A stretch of DNA of 64,000 nt from Cacajao melanocephalus (taxonomy: Eukaryota > Chordata > Mammalia > Primates > Pitheciidae). The stretch lies in the NCBI GenBank assembly GCA_963573385.1, contig CAUYLG010075678.1, positions 1-64,000 of the forward strand, read 5' to 3'. The position numbers were made by a program, and so were the translations under genes. Positions 28,611 to 41,264 of this stretch are shown piece after piece. Under the pieces are notes generated by a model. That model made no database searches, was not told the origin of the DNA, and saw nothing but the letters and a program-made list of their open reading frames with translations. The stretch's first letter is position 1, and each line of letters opens with the position of its first letter.

Positions 28611-29890
28611 AAGGAACCACAATATCTCACTAGACTTGTAAGATAATCCAAAATACATCTTGTAGCATAGGGCAGGTTGAACATGAGTTACACGATCCAG
28701 CTGGAAGGATGAGTTCCAGCCACTGCTTTGAAATGGTAAGATCCACAGATACTGCATTTCCATGCTTCCTGTCGCTGAATGAAATGAGACTCAATCACTT
28801 TCCACATAAGCAGGTGGAGCCTGGAAGCCTCAATTTGGCTACTCCACCATTCCAACATATCATTGCTCAGTGCCGTGAAACATGACTCTTCAAAAATCTA
28901 TTATGTGACAAGCTGGGTGGTTTATGACACAAATATTGTATTTTACACACTTCATTTGCAGTTAAATTATTGAACATCTGACAACACAGGCCATGTTCTG
29001 CTTCTTAGTGCAAATCCATTAGAGGGTATTTCTCTTTTTTTTTCGGTGGGGTGGTTGTTGCTGTTAAATTAGTGCTTTAACATTTCCAGATGTGGAGTGA
29101 ATTTATTCTACCATGATTAAAAATCGTTTTGTAATTAGATGTGAATGAATAGGGAGTTATTGGAAAAGCCAGGCCTAACATTCAGCTTCTGAAAGAACAA
29201 CCCCATTGCTCACATTTTGGTGGTATTTTCTGTTTTGCTACTTGGCTGTTTCGTGAAAAATGAAATTAAAAGTCAAAGGGGAATAAACCAATGAGAGTTG
29301 AGACCAGGAAGATAAATATCCAGAAAGATTTTAATTTTCATTTTCATTCTGAGATAGATCAAACTCTGGATTTTTAAAACCTTGGCTTGCCCCATCCTCT
29401 CAGTGATTAGGCTATTTATTGCCTAAAACAGGGGCCATAACGTTAAAGTTCACTAGGGCTAGGCAGTTCATGGGAATGAAAGAAACAAGCTTAGTGTATT
29501 AGGGAGGGGTGGGGACTGTGGAAAATTGGAGAGCATATGCCCTGTCTAAATGTGTAGCTGCTACTCAGCTCCAACTTATTTTCCTGAAAGAGAATGGGAG
29601 CCCAGTCTTACCAAATTTCCCAACTTTTCACAACAAACCAACATTTTTGATTTCTATGTAAAATCTTCAGATTTCAAAATATAGGCTATTAAAAAAAGAA
29701 AACTACTTGGGTTAAAGAAAACATGTATGTATACAGTCCCAATGTAGCCCAGAGGCCATTCATTTGAGATTGATTTCTAGGTTCCAGTGTTGTTGAACAC
29801 ACTGTATGCTGGAAGTCTTTGAGTGCTATCAACTTTGAAGGAAGCAATACCATATAAGGGTGGTACCATGAGGTGTGGTTTGCAGAATAG
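28611..29890. other. Single-copy DNA, possibly conserved
   Basis: No repeat recognised. 28890-29360 is AT-rich with homeodomain-like words (taaattagtg, ttgtaattagatg). No exon seen. Confidence 0.4.
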
Positions 29891-29892
29891 AC

Positions 29893-30180
<288 letters not shown>

Positions 30181-30199
30181 TCGAAGGATAGACTCAGTC

Positions 30200-30480
30200 T
30201 GAAAAGAGAATTGCCTGCTTCTGCATCTATGAATGGTTAATGAGCTTGGGCAAATTATTTAACATCTCTGTCTCCATATTGGTTTCTTCTTCCTATAAAA
30301 TATGAATATTATCTATCTCATAAGGTTATTGTGAAGATGTAAAATCACTTTCTGTTTGATTCCAGCAGCTACTGGGTATAGGAAATGCTTGTGGTGGTGT
30401 TACTAACAAAGAAATTAAAGCAATTTATATTCAGAGTTGAGATGACTTTGCCCAAGGTCATATAGTTAAATGTGGTTCTG
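30200..30480 (+). mobile_element. MIR fragments
   Basis: gagcttgggcaaattatttaacatctctg, then ataaggttattgtgaagatgtaaaatc. A short reverse MIR-like piece at 30410-30480 (gactttgcccaaggtcatata). Confidence 0.72.
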
Positions 30481-30639
30481 TACATTGCCTGGTTACTGGT
30501 GAAAGTGCCAATGACTATCTCATAGTTGGTATAAAATGGGAAAAAAAATGAGGTTCATGAGTTGAGTGTAAGATGCTCAAAGCTTATTTCATTAATAGTT
30601 GATAAGTATGCCACATGAATACAGAGAAATGTCATGCGC

Positions 30640-31030
30640 TTCTGACTCAGCGGACTGGCTTATTTTCTCATTGTTGGAGTACGGAGCAAGATTAAAAAAG
30701 CAGTCATGTCACTCCGATGGCTCCCTACTGCCTTTGGGCTAAATCCTGATTATTTAGTATAGCTCTAGGGTTCTCCATGTCTGGTCTTCCTGCCTCACGT
30801 TATTTGTACCAATCCCAGTGATCTCTCTCCATTCCAGAATGTATCATGTCCTCCATTACCTTTGCAAATTGCATGTTATTCCCTCTGCCTGAAACACTCC
30901 CATTTTAATTGATTGTTTGTTTATTTATTGGCTCTCAGGAGCACAAGTTGAGCTAATCAAATTTCCTAGCCTATGGTACATCATCATTTATGGTCAATTA
31001 TTGTCTTGTTTGACTATTCATTTATTTGTT
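30640..31030 (+). mobile_element. L2 fragment
   Basis: agcagtcatgtcactccgatggctccctactgcctttgggctaaatcctg, then cctctgcctgaaacactccc. Old LINE. Confidence 0.72.
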
Positions 31031-31169
31031 CCTCTCTATACCTATTCCCCAATTTCATTTCCCTTCCCCTAGGGGAACACTTTCTCATGTGTTAGACATG
31101 TTTTTGTAAATATTATAAAATATGCAGAGTTACTTTGATGGTGAGTGTTTTAATTAATGTAAATAGCAC

Positions 31170-31850
31170 TGTGTTAAAAACCTCATTCTGAGGCTTTCTT
31201 CATTCAACACTGTTTGGCGATCTTTCCAAATTGCTTTCTGTGTATTTAGCTTGTGACTTCCTTGTGCGGTATGACTTTCTATAATGTATGTTTGTCACAT
31301 TTTACTTAGCTAATCCCCTAATGATGGACACCTGAGTTGCCTGCAACTTCTTGATGTTACAAAGAAAGTTGATGCCTTAAACTCTTCCTTTTATGTGTAT
31401 GTGAGCATTCCCCTGGGATATATACCTAGAAGAGAGATTAACAGGCAATAAGGCACACACATACTTAAGTTGACCAAGATTCACCAGATAGATTTTCCAA
31501 ATGGTGTTGCCAGTTTACATTCCCACCAGGAAGGAAGGAGAGCTTACAGCTTCATGCTTCTTGGCATTTGCCATCTTTCTAGTGTTTTGTCATCCTGATG
31601 GGTAGGAAGTAGTATCTTGTTGTTTTCATTTGCATTTCTCTGCTTATTTAAGAGGTTGAGCATCTCTTCAGGGGTCATAGAGCTATTTAAGTTTCTCCAT
31701 ATCTCAATCATCTCTTGATGATTTTTTTTGGATCTTGCCATTGGGTTTACTCTCTTTTCTTCCTAATTTAGAGGAGTTCTTTGTATACTCTAGATAGCTA
31801 TCCCTTGTTGATTCTGGATATTGTAGAAATCTCTTAGGGTCTGCCACTTG
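31170..31850 (-). mobile_element. Old L1 (L1M-type) 3' portion
   Basis: Reverse L1: ccaaatggtgttgccagtttacattcccacc, ttttcatttgcatttctctgcttattt, ttctttgtatactctagatagc. Decayed, non-coding. Confidence 0.75.
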
Positions 31851-31989
31851 CAGACCTTTGTTCTCAGCCTGGTGAATTTCAGCTCATTCTTTGGCATCAG
31901 TCTAGATATCCTTTCCTCCATGAAGCGTTGGACAAGCTCCCTGGATTCTGTTACCCATCTTCTGTGCGTCCTTACTGGCACCTGTCTTT

Positions 31990-32160
31990 GCCTGTTCTCA
32001 TAACTATCTTATCACCTGTTTGAGTCCCAGTTTCCCCAGAGTGATTTTGGGCTCCCTGAGGCTATCACATTCTGTTCAATGTAACATCTCCAGCCTCTAT
32101 TTCAGGACTTAGAATAAAGAACTGGAACAAATATTTGTTGAACCAATGAAAAGTGAACTC
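31990..32160 (+). mobile_element. L2 3' end
   Basis: ttttgggctccctgaggctatcac, agcctctatttcaggacttagaataaag, aaatatttgttgaaccaatgaa. Confidence 0.6.
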
Positions 32161-32416
32161 ATTTATTCACTACTTCTTATGTACTGGAACCAACATATGC
32201 ACATTGTAGGCAACAATCCATTCAACCAGCCCAAAGACTGTGCAAGAGAGCACTTGTTATCCCCATTTTACAGAAGAGAAAACAGAGGTAAAGTGTGAAA
32301 TGTGCAGAGGGAGGGATAGGTGACCACAAACAAAAGCTAGTTCCCTCAGTCATTCTACATATAAACCCCATAGCCCAAGCTACCAAGTTGGAGTTTTAAA
32401 AGTTCTTGCTGAAAGA

Positions 32417-32860
32417 CATGGAACCAACCCAAATGCCCATCAGTGATAGACTGGATAAAGAAAATGTGGTACATATACACCATGGAATACTATGCAGCCA
32501 TAAAAAGGAACGAGATCATGTCCCTTGCAGGGATGTGGATGAAGCTGGAAGCCATTATCCTCAGCAAACTAATGGAGGAACAGAAAACCAAACACAGCAT
32601 GTTCTCACTTATAAGTAGGAGCTGAACAATGAGAACACATGGACACGGGGAGGGGAACAACACACACTGGGGCCTGTCGGGGGAGGTTGGGGTGGGAAAT
32701 GGAGAGCATTAGGCAAAAGAGTTAAATAATGCTGGGGTTAACACCTAGGTAATGGGTTGGTAGGTGCAGCAAAACACCATAGCACACATTTAGCTAGGTA
32801 ATAAACCTGTACGTCGTGCACATGTACCCTGAAACTTAAAAAAATAAATTTAATTTTAAA
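32417..32860 (+). mobile_element. L1PA-type 3' end with target-site duplication
   Basis: Last part of ORF2 (MIDWIKKMWYIYTMEYYAAIK) followed by a 3' UTR with gggcctgtcgggggaggttgg and a short A/T tail. Flanks aaaagttcttgctgaaag and aaaaattcttgccaaaag form the target-site duplication, so this is a 5'-truncated insertion of about 440 bp. Confidence 0.92.
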
Positions 32861-33106
32861 AAATTCTTGCCAAAAGCATAATCATTTATTTGCCCTCAGA
32901 TGTTTCTTTGTTTCTTAACATGGCTACCAAGAATCTGATGTGCTTTGCTCCTGCCTTGCCAGCCTCATCTCCACCACCTCCTTCTCTTTCTGAGTTTCAG
33001 GAGCACCAGTTTTCCTACAGTTCCTCAGAGGCTCCTGCCTCTCTTCAGAGGAACACTTTTCAGCCTCCCATGCAAATATCAGTCACCTAGGGATCTTGTT
33101 AAAAAT

Positions 33107-33905
33107 TAAGATTCATCATTAGAAAAAGTCAAGTCAAAACCACTGTGAGATGCCATCTCACACTAGTCAGAAAGGCTATTATTAAAAACGTGGAAAAACA
33201 GCAAATGCTGGAGAGGCTGCAGAGAAAAGGGAATGCTTGTACACTGTTGATGGGAACGTAAATTACTTCAGCCACCATGGAAAGCAGTTTGAAGATTTCT
33301 CAAAGAACTTAAAATAGAGCTACCATTCAACCCAGCAATCCCATTACTCGTTATATACTCAAAGGAATATAGATCATTCCACCGAAAAGTCACATGCCCT
33401 TCCGTGTTCATAGCAGAACTGTTCATAATAGAAAAGACATAGAATTTATGTCTTTGTCCTAGGTGCCCTAGGTGTCTTTCACCTAGGTGCCCTTCAATGG
33501 GGGATTGGATAAAGAAAATATGGTACATAAACACCATGGAATACTATATAGTCATAAGGAATAATGAAATGATATCTTTTGCGGCAACATGGATGCAACT
33601 GGAAGCCATTATCCTAAGCCAATTAATGCCAGAACGGAAAACCAAATACTATGTGTTCTCTCTTATAAGTGGGAGATTAAAATTGGGTATACATGGACAT
33701 AAAGATGGCAACAGTAGATGCTAGGAGCTACTAGAGGGGGGAGAGAAGGAGGGGGCAAAGGGTTGAAAAATTAACTATTGGGTACTATGGTCACTACCTA
33801 GGTGATGAAATCATTTGTACCACAAATCTCAGTATCATGCAGTATATTCTTATGTAACAAACCTGCATGTGTTCTCCCTGAATCTAAAATAAAAGTTGAA
33901 ATTAT
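33107..33905 (+). mobile_element. L1 3' end (L1PB/L1MA-type)
   Basis: aagtcaaaaccactgtgagatgccatctcacac begins it; later ORF2 words (MEYYIVIRNNEMISFAATWM) and the tail atgtaacaaacctgcatgtg..ctaaaataaaag. Truncated at the 5' end; frame broken. Confidence 0.9.
33459..33487. repeat. Short hairpin in the L1 copy
   Basis: CCTAGGTG (33467-33474), spacer tcttt, CACCTAGG (33480-33487). The word cctaggtg also occurs at 33459-33466, so a small local duplication made this. Confidence 0.9.
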
Positions 33906-33933
33906 TTTTTTTAAATTTTGACGTAAAATTTTA

Positions 33934-34232
33934 GGTCAGATGCCGTGGCTCACACCTGTAATCCCACTACTTTAAGACGCTGAGGCGGGTGGATCACCTG
34001 AGGTTAGGAATTCGAGACCAGCCTGACCAACATGGTGAAACCCGGTCTCTATTAAAAATACAAAAATTAGCCAGGAGTGGTGGCACACACTTGTCATCCC
34101 AGCTAGTCGGGAGGTTGAGGCAGGAGAATCGCTTGAACCCCGGAGGTGGTGACTGCAGTGAGCCAAGATCACAACACTGCACTCCAGGGGAGGGTGACAC
34201 TGAGCATAGTGAGACTCCATCTCAAAAAAAAA
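33934..34232 (+). mobile_element. Alu (S-type)
   Basis: Full length, starting ggtcagatgccgtggctcac, tail of nine A; some internal divergence. Confidence 0.94.
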
Positions 34233-34394
34233 GTAAACCTGCAAAATTAAAAATAAAAGATATTTATTACATCCAAGGCAGGGCTCAAGTATCTGTACTT
34301 CTAACAATTTCCCAGGCATCGCTGATGCTGCTGGTCTGCAGATCCCCCCTGGGTACCCAGGGTTTAGAACACTCCCCCCTCAACCCTCCCTTCT

Positions 34395-34700
34395 TCTCCC
34401 CACTCATTGCTCATGCTTCTGAGCTCAGCTTAGATATCACTATCTCAAGGAACTCTTCCCTCGCCCGGAGTGGACTAGGAAATAACGTCCTCATTTCACT
34501 TCATCCTTGCTTTTTAAAGCTCCTAACACCATTGTATCCATGAGTCACCGGATGAATTCTTTAATATCTGTGTCCCCAGCTAAAACATATGGTCCATGAA
34601 GGAAGGAGCTTCAGTCAGATTTGCCAATGTAGTCCCTGTGCCTGACCCTGATGTGCCCGTAGTAGGAACTCAGTATGTGTTGAATGAAAGAAGGACTGAA
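34395..34700 (+). mobile_element. L2 3' end
   Basis: gagctcagcttagatatcac, tgtccccagctaaaacatatgg, gtagtaggaactcagtatgtgttgaatgaaag. Confidence 0.7.
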
Positions 34701-34742
34701 TGAAGATGACTATCCGAACATATTTGATTTAGAGACTGCATG

Positions 34743-35106
34743 CAATATGGTTTGGCTGTGTCCCCACCCAAATCTCATCTTGAATGGTAGCTCCCATAAT
34801 TCAGGCATGTTGTGGGAGGGACCCAGAGGGAGATAATTGAATCACGGGGGGTCAGTTTCCCCCATACTGTGCTTGTGGTGGTGAATAAATCTCAGAAGAT
34901 CTGATGATTTTATAAGGAGTTTCCCCTTTCACTTGGCTCTCATTTGTCTCTCTTGCTGCTGCCGTGTAAAATGGGCCTTTCACCTTCCGCCATGACTGTG
35001 AGGCCTCCCCAGCCACATGGAACTGTGAGTCCATTAAACCTCTTTCTTTATAAATTATCCAATCTCAGGTATGTTTTTATCAGCAGCGTGAAAACAGACG
35101 AATACA
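34743..35106 (+). mobile_element. Solo THE1 MaLR LTR
   Basis: atatggtttggctgtgtccccacccaaatctcatcttg, gggtcagtttcccccatactg, agcagcgtgaaaacagacgaatacac. About 360 bp. Confidence 0.93.
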
Positions 35107-35109
35107 CCT

Positions 35110-36885
35110 GTGACAATGGACTTTTAACCTGTTTGGGGCCATAGATCCCTTTGAGAATTTGAGGGAAGCTATCCCCAGAAAAGCCTCCCCCAAGAAATTG
35201 GAGCATATAAACAAAATGTTGCCTAACCCTTTTAGGAGGTGAGGAACGGCTACCCTGTATAAATATAATTATAATGCATCTCCTCCTTCCACAAGCATCA
35301 GGAGCTCATGAGGTCTTCCCTTCTTCCCTTTCATTTCAGTCTCCTCTGTGGGCAATTGCAAGGGGACAGGGACTCTTAGTAGTTGTAGCAATTTCACCTC
35401 TAACTCACTGGCTGAATAGGCAGCAGCAAAGAGCAGGAAAATGTGGCCAGAACAAGGCAGGGGTGTGTGTGTTGATGGGAAGGGACTAAGCCCTGCAAAA
35501 TAGCAAACCAACCAGCCAACCCTAAATCAATCAAGTCTTGACATGAGCTAGCCCATGAAAATGGTCTGATCTTTAATTCAGGAGCTCTGGTAATTGAATC
35601 TGATCACGAATCATGTCAGAAACCTACCTCTCTCGCCATCATTTCTGTGTCCCTATGTCTCAAGGCAGACAAGTCTCATTTTATAAACTTCTGTGAACTG
35701 TAGTGACAGAGGCACCTGATTTCGCACCCTGCTCACCAAATGTTACTGCTTTTGAGACCTGTGGGCAAGAGAGTTAACCGTCCTGCACCTCAGCTTCCTC
35801 ATCTGTGAAATGGGTCCCGTGAGAGTACCCTCTGTAGCCTGAGCACGTATTTTCAGTCTTGAAATAGCAACTTCCATTTTCATTGTTCTTGCTTTTTAAA
35901 CAAAAGTTTCTCCACCCCTGTTTTACAACCCCACCTATAAGAAAAAGCCAGCTTGGAGGAGCTTGATTTGCCCTTTTAGACCAATTATCTAATCGTCCTG
36001 CTCATTTCTCTCCTCCCAGGCTTCTGGGGATATAGTACATTAAAGTCTGTTATTGGCACAGCTATTTATTTGGAACCAGGGACATTTTATTCCTTTCCAA
36101 CTTGTACAAACCTGGGCTTGGCTTCCATCACAGCCAGACCTAGAAATTATAATGCATTACCAGGTGGGTATTCATTTCCTGGTATTATTCTAAAAGACTT
36201 CTGGGGCTCAAGAGATTTTGAGCAGTGAATTTGAGGAAGACACCCCGTCGGGTGCGGTAAAAGCCTGCATGGGTAATATTTAAGGGGTTTTTAAAAAAGT
36301 CTTCATATTCTTTCAGAGGCTCAATTATTTACCATGCTAGCTTCAGGTGGAGAGTAATTTGAATATCACCTTCTGTGAGGGAAGGGTGGAGGAGGAGAAG
36401 GCAGCAGTTTGCAAATCACACAAGCCAGGCTTGGCTTTGGTGAATGCCACCAAGATGCAGAAATGTAGGCTTGCATTATATACTCTGTTATAGTTTATTG
36501 ATTGTTCTAAAAAATGTACACAGGTAATACATCCCTGTTGTTAGAGACGATATGCAGAATTCACAGCCAGATTGGCAGGGGGTCTAAGCCTTAGGCTAGA
36601 GTTAGAATCTGGAGACCACTGGGAAGCCAAGGCATTAACCTTTTATTTGCTAGACCATGGGGACACCTGGAGTAAGAGATTGAGCCTAGGGAAAGGCCTG
36701 GGTTAATGAGAATAGTGGGGGACAGCCTTTACCAGCTGGTATGAAAATACTTCAGTACTCTGACAATGACTATAGCCCCAAGGTTGCCTAACTGTGGACT
36801 ATCAGTTGTATTAGCTGCAACCTTTCAATAGTAAGAGTATAATGATGAAGTGATTATCTCCCTTTCTCCTCCATTAGAACTCACC
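35110..36885. other. Single-copy DNA with one MIR
   Basis: A MIR-like stretch lies at 35725-35850 (gtgggcaagagagttaaccg, cctcagcttcctcatctgtgaaatggg). The rest shows no repeat or exon. Confidence 0.45.
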
Positions 36886-36889
36886 TCCC

Positions 36890-37211
<322 letters not shown>

Positions 37212-37334
37212 TCATGCCCACCCCACCCCCCTTTATATTCTCATTTAACTACTAGGAACATCTCCATTCATGAGCTTTTTAAAAAATGTTTTTTATTGCA
37301 CCACAAAAAGTGGAATCTGTAATCGTATGTTGTA

Positions 37335-37545
37335 GGTAATAACAGCTGACATTTGTTAAGAGCTTGCCAGGCACAGCTCTAAGTACTTTACATGATGAAC
37401 TCATTTAATCGCCCCAGTAATTTTTTTCAGTTGACAGATTAGGAAACTGAGGCACAGAGGTTAACTAGCTTGCAGAGCTAACAAGTGCTGAAGGAGAGAA
37501 TTGAATCCCAGTAGGCTGGCCTTAGAACCTTCATTCTCAGTACCG
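37335..37545 (-). mobile_element. MIR SINE
   Basis: Reverse: ttgttaagagcttgccaggcacagctctaagtactttacatg, gattaggaaactgaggcacagagg. Confidence 0.87.
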
Positions 37546-37772
37546 TGAACTAAGCTAAAGCTAAGTCTGTGACTCTGCACTTTTTGTTATTGCTTTGGGA
37601 TTGTGGGTTATTTTTCTGCATTTTACTTACTATCAAATCATTGCTGTTCTTCCATGACGATGCAGATAGATCTGACTTATTCCTCTAAATGACTACATCA
37701 GTTGTCTCATATATGTATCATACTTTATTAACTAAATATTTGCTGAGAATATGTCCAGTTTTCTTCTCTGTT

Positions 37773-37776
<4 letters not shown>

Positions 37777-37818
<42 letters not shown>
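37777..37818. repeat. (TC)n microsatellite
   Basis: About 21 uninterrupted TC units. Confidence 0.97.
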
Positions 37819-37821
<3 letters not shown>

Positions 37822-38757
37822 CTGTCTCTGCTCCCTCTTGCTTTTCCTTTCCTTTTCTCTCTTTGGAAGGAGACACCGTAAACAAAGCTACAATATGCAT
37901 CCGCATCCTTGTGCAAATAAACCTCTGTACACCTTTTATTCCTCCTACGCATGCTTCAAAAAAGGGAATTGCTGGCTTAATGATAATATTTTGAATTTAA
38001 ATATATATTGCATTAATTATGTAGCAAAATAAATTTGCAGTTTCAGCCAGTTGTTGCTGTGATGGCCATTTCTCCACATCCGTCAGGTTCCAGCCCAAGC
38101 CGAGGTCCAGGGGACGTTGGTGGGTGGGTGGCGGGTAGTTGAAACAACACTCGAGTTAATGAGGGCTGTAGGCAGGTGAGACATGGCTCTATTATGTGCC
38201 CCCTCTCACAGTGTTGGTGATGTATTTATGCATCTCACGGACAACAGTGGCTCAGAGACAGGTGATGAGCCCATCCAAAACATGGCTCCATAGCTGTGAT
38301 TATATAATGCATGGGATCGTGAGCCTGCACACCAGTTCCGTTGTGTCATGCTGTGCTGGATGTTTACCTCAGCCTACTCTTGACTACAGCACGGCCATTT
38401 GCCTTACAGCATCCTCACCAGTACTGGAGGTTATTAATATTGTAAACATTTTGCCACACTAATGCGAGAAAAAATGGTGCCATATGGGTGCCTTAATTGC
38501 CATTTTCCACTAATCAGTGGATTTGGGTAAGTATTTATATAGCTTCCTGTTAATGATTTACCGGGTCATCTATTTTCTCCAGTTTTAGGCTGGTTATTTT
38601 CTTCCTTCAGTTTATAGGAACTCTTTGGTTATTAGGAATATTAACAGTTTAAGCACCATATGTACTGCAGGTATTCTATCCCTGTCTGTCATTGTCTTTT
38701 GTTTTTATATGGTCTTTGGTCAAACGGATCTTAAAATACATTGCTTGTAATCAGTTT

Positions 38758-38998
38758 TCTTTCTTTCCTTCTTTCTCTTTCTCTTTTTCTTTTCTTTCTT
38801 TTCCATTCTTCTTTGTTTTCCCTTCCTCCCTCCCCTCTTCTTTCTTTCTTTTCTTTCTTTCTCTTTCTCTCTTTCTTTCTCTCTCTCTCTCTTTCCCTTC
38901 CTCCCTCCTCCCCTTCCCTCCCCTTCACTCCCCTCCCCTCCCTTTCCTTCCTTCCTTCCTTCCTTCCTTCCTTCCTTCCTTCCTTCCCTCTTTTTTTG
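38758..38998. repeat. Polypyrimidine tract ending in (TTCC)n
   Basis: About 240 bases of almost only C and T on the + strand, with about 11 perfect TTCC units at 38945-38988. Lies between the Alu body and its target-site duplication. Confidence 0.95.
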
Positions 38999-39290
38999 CT
39001 TTTTATTTTTTGTTTTGAGATGGGGTCTCACTCTGTCACCCAGTCTGGAGTATAGTGGCATGATCTTGGCTCACTGCAGCCTTGACCTCCCAGGTTCAGG
39101 TGATCCTCCCACCTGAGTAGCTGAGACCACAGGTGCACACTACCACACCTGGCTAATTTTTGTATTTTTAGTAGAGATGGGGTTTCACCACATTGGCCAG
39201 TTGGTCTCAAACTCCTGAACTTAAGTAATCCGCCTGCCTGGGCCTCCCAAAATACTGGGATGACAGGCGTGAGCCACCACACCCACCAGT
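38758..39290 (-). mobile_element. Alu with an expanded pyrimidine tract in place of its tail
   Basis: Target-site duplication ttgtaatcagttt (38745-38757) and ttgtgatcagttt (39291-39303) enclose both an Alu body (about 39004-39290, reverse) and 240 bp of T/C sequence. The tract is therefore the expanded and mutated poly(A) tail of this Alu. Confidence 0.9.
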
Positions 39291-39564
39291 TTGTGATCAG
39301 TTTGTGAACCTTTTATTTCATAGCTTCTGGACTTCCTGTCTAGGTTAGAAGGTCTTCCCCCATTCTGATCCTTTAAGATCTGTTCAACCACAGACCACGT
39401 AAAAATAACTCTTTATATAGAGAGCCTCTTATTTTCTTTTTTATTTCTTGTTTACATTTACATATTTGACCTATTCAGAATTGATTTTTGTATCTGATTG
39501 ATGTGCAAATCCATGTTTTCCTCCCAATGGAGAGCCCAATAGACCAGGTCTGTTGATTAAATAA

Positions 39565-40950
39565 ACCATAGCCTTCCCCATGGGTGGAGATGCTACAGTT
39601 GGCTCTGAGTACAGAATAATAGGACTGAGCTCATTCTAAGAAAGTCAGAGCCAAACCATGACAAAGGCCTCCTGACTTACTCTTCACTCCCCTCCTTGAC
39701 CACAGGGGTCTTCTGGAAAAATGCTTTCTACCGCCACCTCCTCTTTAAAAAAAAATAGCAGGCAGTGTCCAAACTGAGAACTAAAGAAAAGAAGTAGCCT
39801 CAGCTAAACAAAAAGATGCTCCTTTCCACCCCCCGAAATACACACAATTTGGTCCAGATTGTGAAGGCTGGGCGCTCGGGCTGGCCTCTGCTAAGGAGAG
39901 AGCCTGAAAATCCAATCGCATCCTGGATCACACGCCAACCTGGTAAAGGGCAGCAGCATCCCCGCAGAGCTGGATTTATGCAGTCAGTTCCTCCCTGCTG
40001 TTTGAAATAGGCATTGCCAGCTAAAAACTCATGCACAAATAATCTGGCAGCATCTTCCTGCTTTACGTGGGAACAAACATGAGCAAAAACTTTGGTGACT
40101 TACTTCTAGGCACGTCTCAGCGTGCAGATATGTGTGTACCAGTTTAGCCAAAGGCTAAAAGCGCCTGGTATTTGCCATCTGAACTGGAAAGCTGGAAAGC
40201 TAGCCAAGCCACTCGTTTTCTTTTCCTTTTTTTCTTCCCTTTTCTTTTCTGCTTCTTTTTTTCCTCCTTCCATCCCTTCCTTCTTTTCTTTCTCCCTCCC
40301 TTTTTCCCATCCTCTGTCTGCTTCCTTTTATCCTTCCCCACCTCTCTCCATTTGTGAGATGATGCCAAGATGATCCCACAGGGGGACTCATCTCCAAGAC
40401 AGAACATCCGCATCCTGGCCTGCGTTTGATCAGCGCTTGAAGTAGCTGTAAATACTCTCGCTTCTCATTTAAATTTGTATCGATCTCCCAAATGGGAAAC
40501 AGGCAACCAAAATAAATTATATAAATAGAGTTAATCAGGATGGAGCCAGTGCACAAGAGGAATCTGGTGCTGGCACGACAGATTTTGCTGATGTGGAAAG
40601 GCTGCCAGATGAAAATGTATGCTTTGGAGGGAGGAAAATAAACAAAAGCCGGTCCCTGAGAAGTCAGAATTACTGAGAAGTGAACCAGGGTCTGCTTGAG
40701 CAGAATTGCTCCATGGCTGGCAAGACCCAGAGGTGGGAACACATGGTTCATTAATGGCTGCGTCCTTCTTGGAAATAGGCTGCGGAAATCCTATATAAGT
40801 AAGGAAAGATCTGCTTATAATAGGGACGGGGGCTCTTTTTCAAATCAACCAATTTCAAGCTAAATAATCCATGACTCAAGGAAAAAAAACAGTAGGACGC
40901 TCAAGTGGTATTAATCTTTGATTTGTGCCTTGTAGCAGACACCTGTAGCT
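39565..40950. other. Single-copy DNA with a pyrimidine tract
   Basis: 40213-40350 is C/T-rich. 39790-40200 and 40400-40900 are complex, repeat-free sequence with transcription-factor-like words and could be regulatory. No exon recognised. Confidence 0.4.
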
Positions 40951-40952
40951 TT

Positions 40953-41250
40953 TTTTTTTTTTTTAAGATGAAGTCTCACTCTTGTTGCCCAGGCTGGAGT
41001 GCGATGGCACAACCTCAGCTCACTGCTACCGCCTTCCGCTTCAAGCCTCCTGGTGTTCCTCCGTCAGCCTCCCTAGTAGCTGGGATTACAGGTGCCCACC
41101 ACCATGCCCGGCTAATTTTTTTGTATTTTTAGTAGAGACGGGGTTTCACCAGGTTGGCCAGGCTGGTCTTGAACTCCTGACCTCAGGTGATCCGCCTGCC
41201 TTGGCCTCCCAAAGTGCTGGGATTATAGGTGTGAGCCACTGCACCCAGCC
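40953..41250 (-). mobile_element. Alu (S-type)
   Basis: Reverse, full length; target-site duplication acctgtagctttt (40941 and 41252 onward). Confidence 0.95.
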
Positions 41251-41264
41251 CACCTGTAGCTTTT

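Larger units (their letters stand above)
33070..34375 (+). mobile_element. MER5A-type hAT-Charlie element, split by L1 and Alu
   Basis: The left end has gtcacctagggatcttgttaaaaatt (33081-33106). The right end after the Alu has caatttcccaggcatcgctgatgctgctggtctg (34307-34340). About 1.1 kb of L1 and Alu lies between. Confidence 0.6.
37900..39560 (-). mobile_element. Old L1 (L1M-type), split by an Alu insertion
   Basis: Reverse L1 text: agcatcctcaccagtactggagg, aggaactctttggttattaggaat, gacctattcagaattgatttttgtatctgattgatgtg (39459-39496). The 38758-39290 insertion interrupts it. Left boundary uncertain. Confidence 0.65.

Noticed and set aside
37586..38000. Peptides of Ser/Leu repeats around the TC run
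   Set aside because: These are translations of a microsatellite, not proteins.
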